Origin: Zeugodacus cucurbitae
Lineage: Eukaryota; Arthropoda; Insecta; Diptera; Tephritidae
Direction: 5' to 3'
Assembly: GCF_028554725.1 (NCBI RefSeq)
Contig: NC_071668.1
Location: 59,738,232 to 59,802,231 of the forward strand
DNA length: 64,000 nucleotides
The translations under genes were made by a program, and so were the position numbers. Position 1 is the first letter of the stretch, and each line of letters starts with the position of its first letter. Positions 60,350 through 64,000 of the stretch are shown here, one piece after another. The notes beneath the pieces were generated by a model. That model had not been told where the DNA came from. It saw nothing but the letters and a program-made list of their open reading frames with translations, and did no database searches.

Positions 60350-60530
60350 TTTGCACTGACGAATGGGCAGACGGACAGACAGGCAAACATCCGAATTTTA
60401 ATGGTACTCGTCACCCTGATCACTTTGGTATGTATATATAACCCTGTATCTAATTCGTTTCGTTTTAGGTGACACAGTCAACCGTGAACAAAACTATTAT
60501 ACTCTGGGCAACATCTTGAGACAATAAAAA
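60350..60530 (-). mobile_element. HINE 5' fragment
   Basis: TTGCACTGACGAATGGGCAGACGGACAGACAGGC, then CTCGTCACCCTGATCACTTTGG and AACAAAACTATTATACTCTGG, follow the 5' third of the HINE family on the minus strand. The terminal hairpin has decayed and the 3' part is absent. Confidence 0.72.
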
Positions 60531-62690
60531 TAGCACAAAAGCCATAACACAAAATGTATTTCATTCCACTTTACATTTTTTCCTTTGCAACATGTTTGTC
60601 CCTTTTCCATTATTTTTATTTTTTGCAGAAAACTATTCTGTACTTAATCTTACTGTCTCTTTTAATTTGCAACACTGAGTAATTTAATTCAATGTTTTGA
60701 GTGCGAATGGCATAGTACTTAGGGCTGAACTATTTAGTTGCGTCAAAAGGTGTGGAAAAATTCAAGAAAATACAATATTTCAGTTAAACTGTTTGCGTGT
60801 TTAGGACAGGAAGTGCTGCTAGTTACAAAATCATTTCGCATTCACAACTATAATATTCATGAAATCGTTTAATGTTAATTTGTAAATTTAAAATTTATTT
60901 TTGAATTTAATTTAATGCTTACTTATATGAATTTCTTCCCAAATCTTACTAATAGCTTAAGCTTTGAGTAATCATTCCAGTCAAAATGCCAGTCACTACA
61001 ATGTGATGTTGAATTTGCTAACATTTCTGTAATATAACTGACAGCTTTCGAACAGCTGCATTTCAAATTTCTGTCGAAATGCAAACATTACTTAAAGGGC
61101 TCGAAAGTAAGTAATCCAATATGTTTCATATATGACTGCACGTTTAAGTGAAAGCGAGTGCACGACGAGAGTGTGAGGTGAATAACTTCGTTATAAGAAT
61201 TTACGGAGAGGAGAAAGTGAATTTCAATATAGGCAAATTTTAAAAATTATTGAAGAATCATTAAAATCAGTAATCGGTATTTAGGATTAAAAAAAAATTT
61301 CTAAATTAGGGTCCCTTTAAAAAATTCCTTTAGAATTTCTCAAAATTGGTGCCGCATTTTTTTTGTGAATAATTCTTAGAAATGATTGAAGCTCTTTAAC
61401 CAGACAGATCTTTTTGCAGGTAAAAATCTTAATTTGGAATAATCACTACAGCGAATATAGCTGAATGAAATGAAATTTTTGCTACCAATGACGGAGATCT
61501 TCCTCAAATAAATCGCCTTCAGTGTCGTTATCGAAATTCAACGGCCACTATGTACCAGATTAACTACATACTTTTAAGAGCTGAATAAACTTTGGTAAAT
61601 TCGTTGCCAACACGAAAACTGATATACAACACGCGAAACATCATCAAATAATTTACTGCATTTTTACATTTACTTAGTCAATTCTTTATCATTAGCAATA
61701 AAATCGGCGCTAGAAGTACTGCAATTTATGGCCTATTCGCAGTGGCCTTTTATACTACTTATTTCATAAAATGCGTTTGGTCATTTGCCCAATTTTGCGG
61801 CAGTTTAACTGCAGAACATATAAATATTCAATTGCATTGCATTGAAAATGCTTTATTAGCCACATTTAATGGATGTGTATGCGATAATAGTATGCTTTTA
61901 ATGCATACAAAAGGCGGTAATGAGTAGACATCGTAAATTTATAAACCGCATCCAACAAAGTGATGAAAGCAATAAGTCAAAGCACTTACTTATTTCGAAG
62001 GCGCGTTGGCATTTAAAGACTTTATGAGTATACTTTATTATATATATGATATTGTATGTTGACAACTTTGAGGAAGGAATTTAATTCAACTATGGATTCA
62101 TACGACAAAAATGCATTCATTGTATGATGAATTGTCAGATATTTCCAGTTTCTATTTCTTCAAAATGCAGTTTCCTGTTCATTAAAACTCATAAGGTCAC
62201 TCACATTCTTTTGCAGTATTGTTTCTTTGCGGAGTATCAATCTATCCCTCAATTCATATGTAATAATGAAAGTGTCGAATTGAAGAGTACAAGTTACTCA
62301 CTCATTTTATACTCTGAGAAAAATTTCAGAATTTTGCTGAATGCAGGTTTCGAAGCATGCATATCACTTACGGCGAATTTTTGTAATGATTCACTCATCG
62401 AATTGTGCATTTATATATTAGTAACTCAATAGGGTAGTAAACAAAACTGACCTACATTAAACCTGTATACTCCTACATATGACTCTATATATAGTTTTGT
62501 GTGTAGATTTAATATAAACTTATCAGTAGTTTCGTTATAAATGAACTAATTAAATTCTGTAGCGATGGGAACCTGTTGATATTCGATATTAATGAAATTG
62601 GCTCAGCAGTTTTGAAGAAAATATTCCATATATTTTTATGAAACCCATCTATAATGGAAAATTAGGTTTTGAGTTTCTTAATATGTTTAA
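60531..62690. other. Non-coding DNA, nothing recognised
   Basis: AT-rich DNA. The 102-codon frame at 62124-62432 has no recognisable family and no coding signature that I can support. Confidence 0.35.
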
Positions 62691-62699
62691 ATATATAAT

Positions 62700-64000
62700 A
62701 ACTCTCTACTTACTCCCCATATGTAAATTTATTTTTCGCTTTTTTAACTCTTATTCGAAATCTCTGTAAAAGTTATATGTACATAAATTAGGTTGATCCT
62801 ATTGATGCTAAACTCTCAACATACACTCTACTTTTTCGAACATATTCTCTGTTACTAAATAATTCAACCAAAGTGCTCCCAACTCCAACTTTTATATTTA
62901 ACTCGTATACGAAATATCTTGGTAAAGTCGTATATTAGTTTATTCCTGCTGATGCTAAACTCTTTACATGTTCGCAATATTTTCGAACATATGCTCTGTT
63001 ATAAAACTATTCCTATCAGTACCGGTGCCGTTAACAACTCAACCAAAGTGTTCTCAAATCCAACTCTTTTCTTAACCTCTCATACGAAATCTCTATAAAT
63101 CGTATATAAGTTTGTTCCTACAGATGCTAAACTCGCTACAAGCTCTCTACTTTTTCGAACACATTCTCTTTTATTAAACAATTACTCTCGTTAACCGGTG
63201 CTGTTAACAACTTAATCAAAATGTTCTCAACTCCAACTCTTTTCTTTAACTCTGAGTAAGTCATATATTAGTATCTTTCTACTGATGCTGAACTCTCTGC
63301 ATGCTCCCTTATTTATCGAACATATTCTCTGTTATAAAACAATTCAACCAAAGTGTTCCTAACACTAACTCTTATATTTAACTCGTATACGAAATCTCTG
63401 TATAAGTTGTATATAAGTTTGTTCCTACAGATGATAAGCTCTCTACATGCTCTCTACTTTTTCGAACATATGCTCTATTATCAAATATTTGCTCCCACTA
63501 CCGGAGCTGTTAACAACTCAACCAAAGCGTTCTCGGTGTCAACTCATTTCTTTAACTCGTATACGAAATCTTTGCAAAAGTCGAATATAAGTTTGTTCTT
63601 ACTGATGCTAACTCTCCCAAGGATCTCTACTTTTTCGAGCACATCCTCATTTATAAAACAGTACCGGTGCTTTTAACAACTCAACCAAAGTGTTCCCAAC
63701 TCCAACTCTTTTATTTAACTCTTAAACGGAATCTCTGCATAAGTCGTGTATTAATTTTCCCTATTGATACTGAACTCTCTACATGCTTTCTACTTTTTCG
63801 AACATATGCTCTGTTATCAAATATTTGCTCTCAATAACAGTACCATTATCAGCCAATCAAAGTGTTCCTCTCGAACTCTTTCCTTTACCTCTAATACGGA
63901 ATCTCTATATAAGCCGAATATTATTTTTTCTTAGTGATGCTAACCTCTCCACATGCGCTCTACATAGACTCTGCTATAAACCAATTCTCTCACAACTTTC
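62700..64000. repeat. Diverged satellite array, about 150-170 bp units, running off the window
   Basis: Successive units begin with an AACTCTCTACATGCTCTCTA-like block at about 62810, 62958, 63129, 63289, 63437, 63610, 63772 and 63940, with a weaker one from about 62700. Each continues TTTTTCGAACATATGCTCTG, CAACCAAAGTGTTC, CCAACTCTTTTCTTTAACTC, GTATACGAAATCTCTG and ATAAGTTTGTTCCTA...GATGCT. Units of about 148 bp lack the CAGTACCGGTGCTGTTAACA-type insert found in longer (160-173 bp) ones. Units differ at many positions, so the array is old or poorly homogenised. Predicted frames over it are artefacts of the period. Confidence 0.85.

Noticed and set aside
62124..62432. A 102-codon open frame
   Set aside because: No recognisable family and ordinary AT-rich composition. 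Chance frames of this length are expected in 64 kb.
63353..63676. A 107-codon frame with repeated SYTKSL words
   Set aside because: The internal repetition follows the satellite period. It is a by-product of the array, not a protein.

Overview
This is a gene-poor, AT-rich stretch of an insect nuclear genome. Short introns, a microsomal insect CYP6-type P450, and RTE, mariner and DINE-1-like repeats point to a higher fly. A tephritid fruit fly is my best guess, but it rests on repeat style, not on a database match.

Only one host gene looks intact: a two-exon cytochrome P450 of the CYP6 (CYP6A-like) type at 39567-41146, + strand, about 503 residues. It has a 68-bp phase-1 intron immediately before the helix-K ETLR motif and an AATAAA signal downstream. 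Nearly everything else recognisable is transposon-derived, and no tRNA, rRNA or second complete host gene could be supported.

The dominant feature is a roughly 0.7-1.4 kb repeat with ten substantially represented copies plus fragments. Its 5' end is a TATACTCTCGCAAC hairpin. A GTCY/GGAC microsatellite follows, and the 3' end has an inverted copy of the 5' motif, a small stem-loop and a constant CCTTACTTGTT terminus. This is the architecture of DINE-1/HINE (Helentron-associated) non-autonomous elements. Copies lie at 1660, 7690, 19748, 23330, 26656, 37908, 41814 and 42559 (opposed pair), 44018, 47869 and 55729. A second, Drosophila-like lineage of the same architecture sits at 19339.

Seven fragments of an RTE-like non-LTR retrotransposon (endonuclease plus reverse transcriptase) occur at 11928, 13661, 14826, 17540, 31944, 36691 and 46618. 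The 31944-34155 copy is the freshest and joins its endonuclease/linker part to its RT through a single-base frameshift. DNA transposons include an inactivated mariner (28902-29872), three decayed mariner/Tc1 remnants (about 700, 4860 and 10868), and two broken piggyBac transposases (49519-51310 with TIRs and TTAA duplications; 58050-58968). There are also several MITEs: two other TTAA elements, a TTA-flanked PIF/Harbinger-like family, two pogo/Tigger-like elements and a 355-bp TIR element.

The right edge (about 62700-64000) is a diverged satellite array with a roughly 150-170 bp period that runs off the window. The P450 sits between HINE copies ending about 450 bp upstream of its start and beginning about 670 bp downstream of its stop, so local repeats could affect its expression. 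Remaining intervals are AT-rich non-coding DNA.
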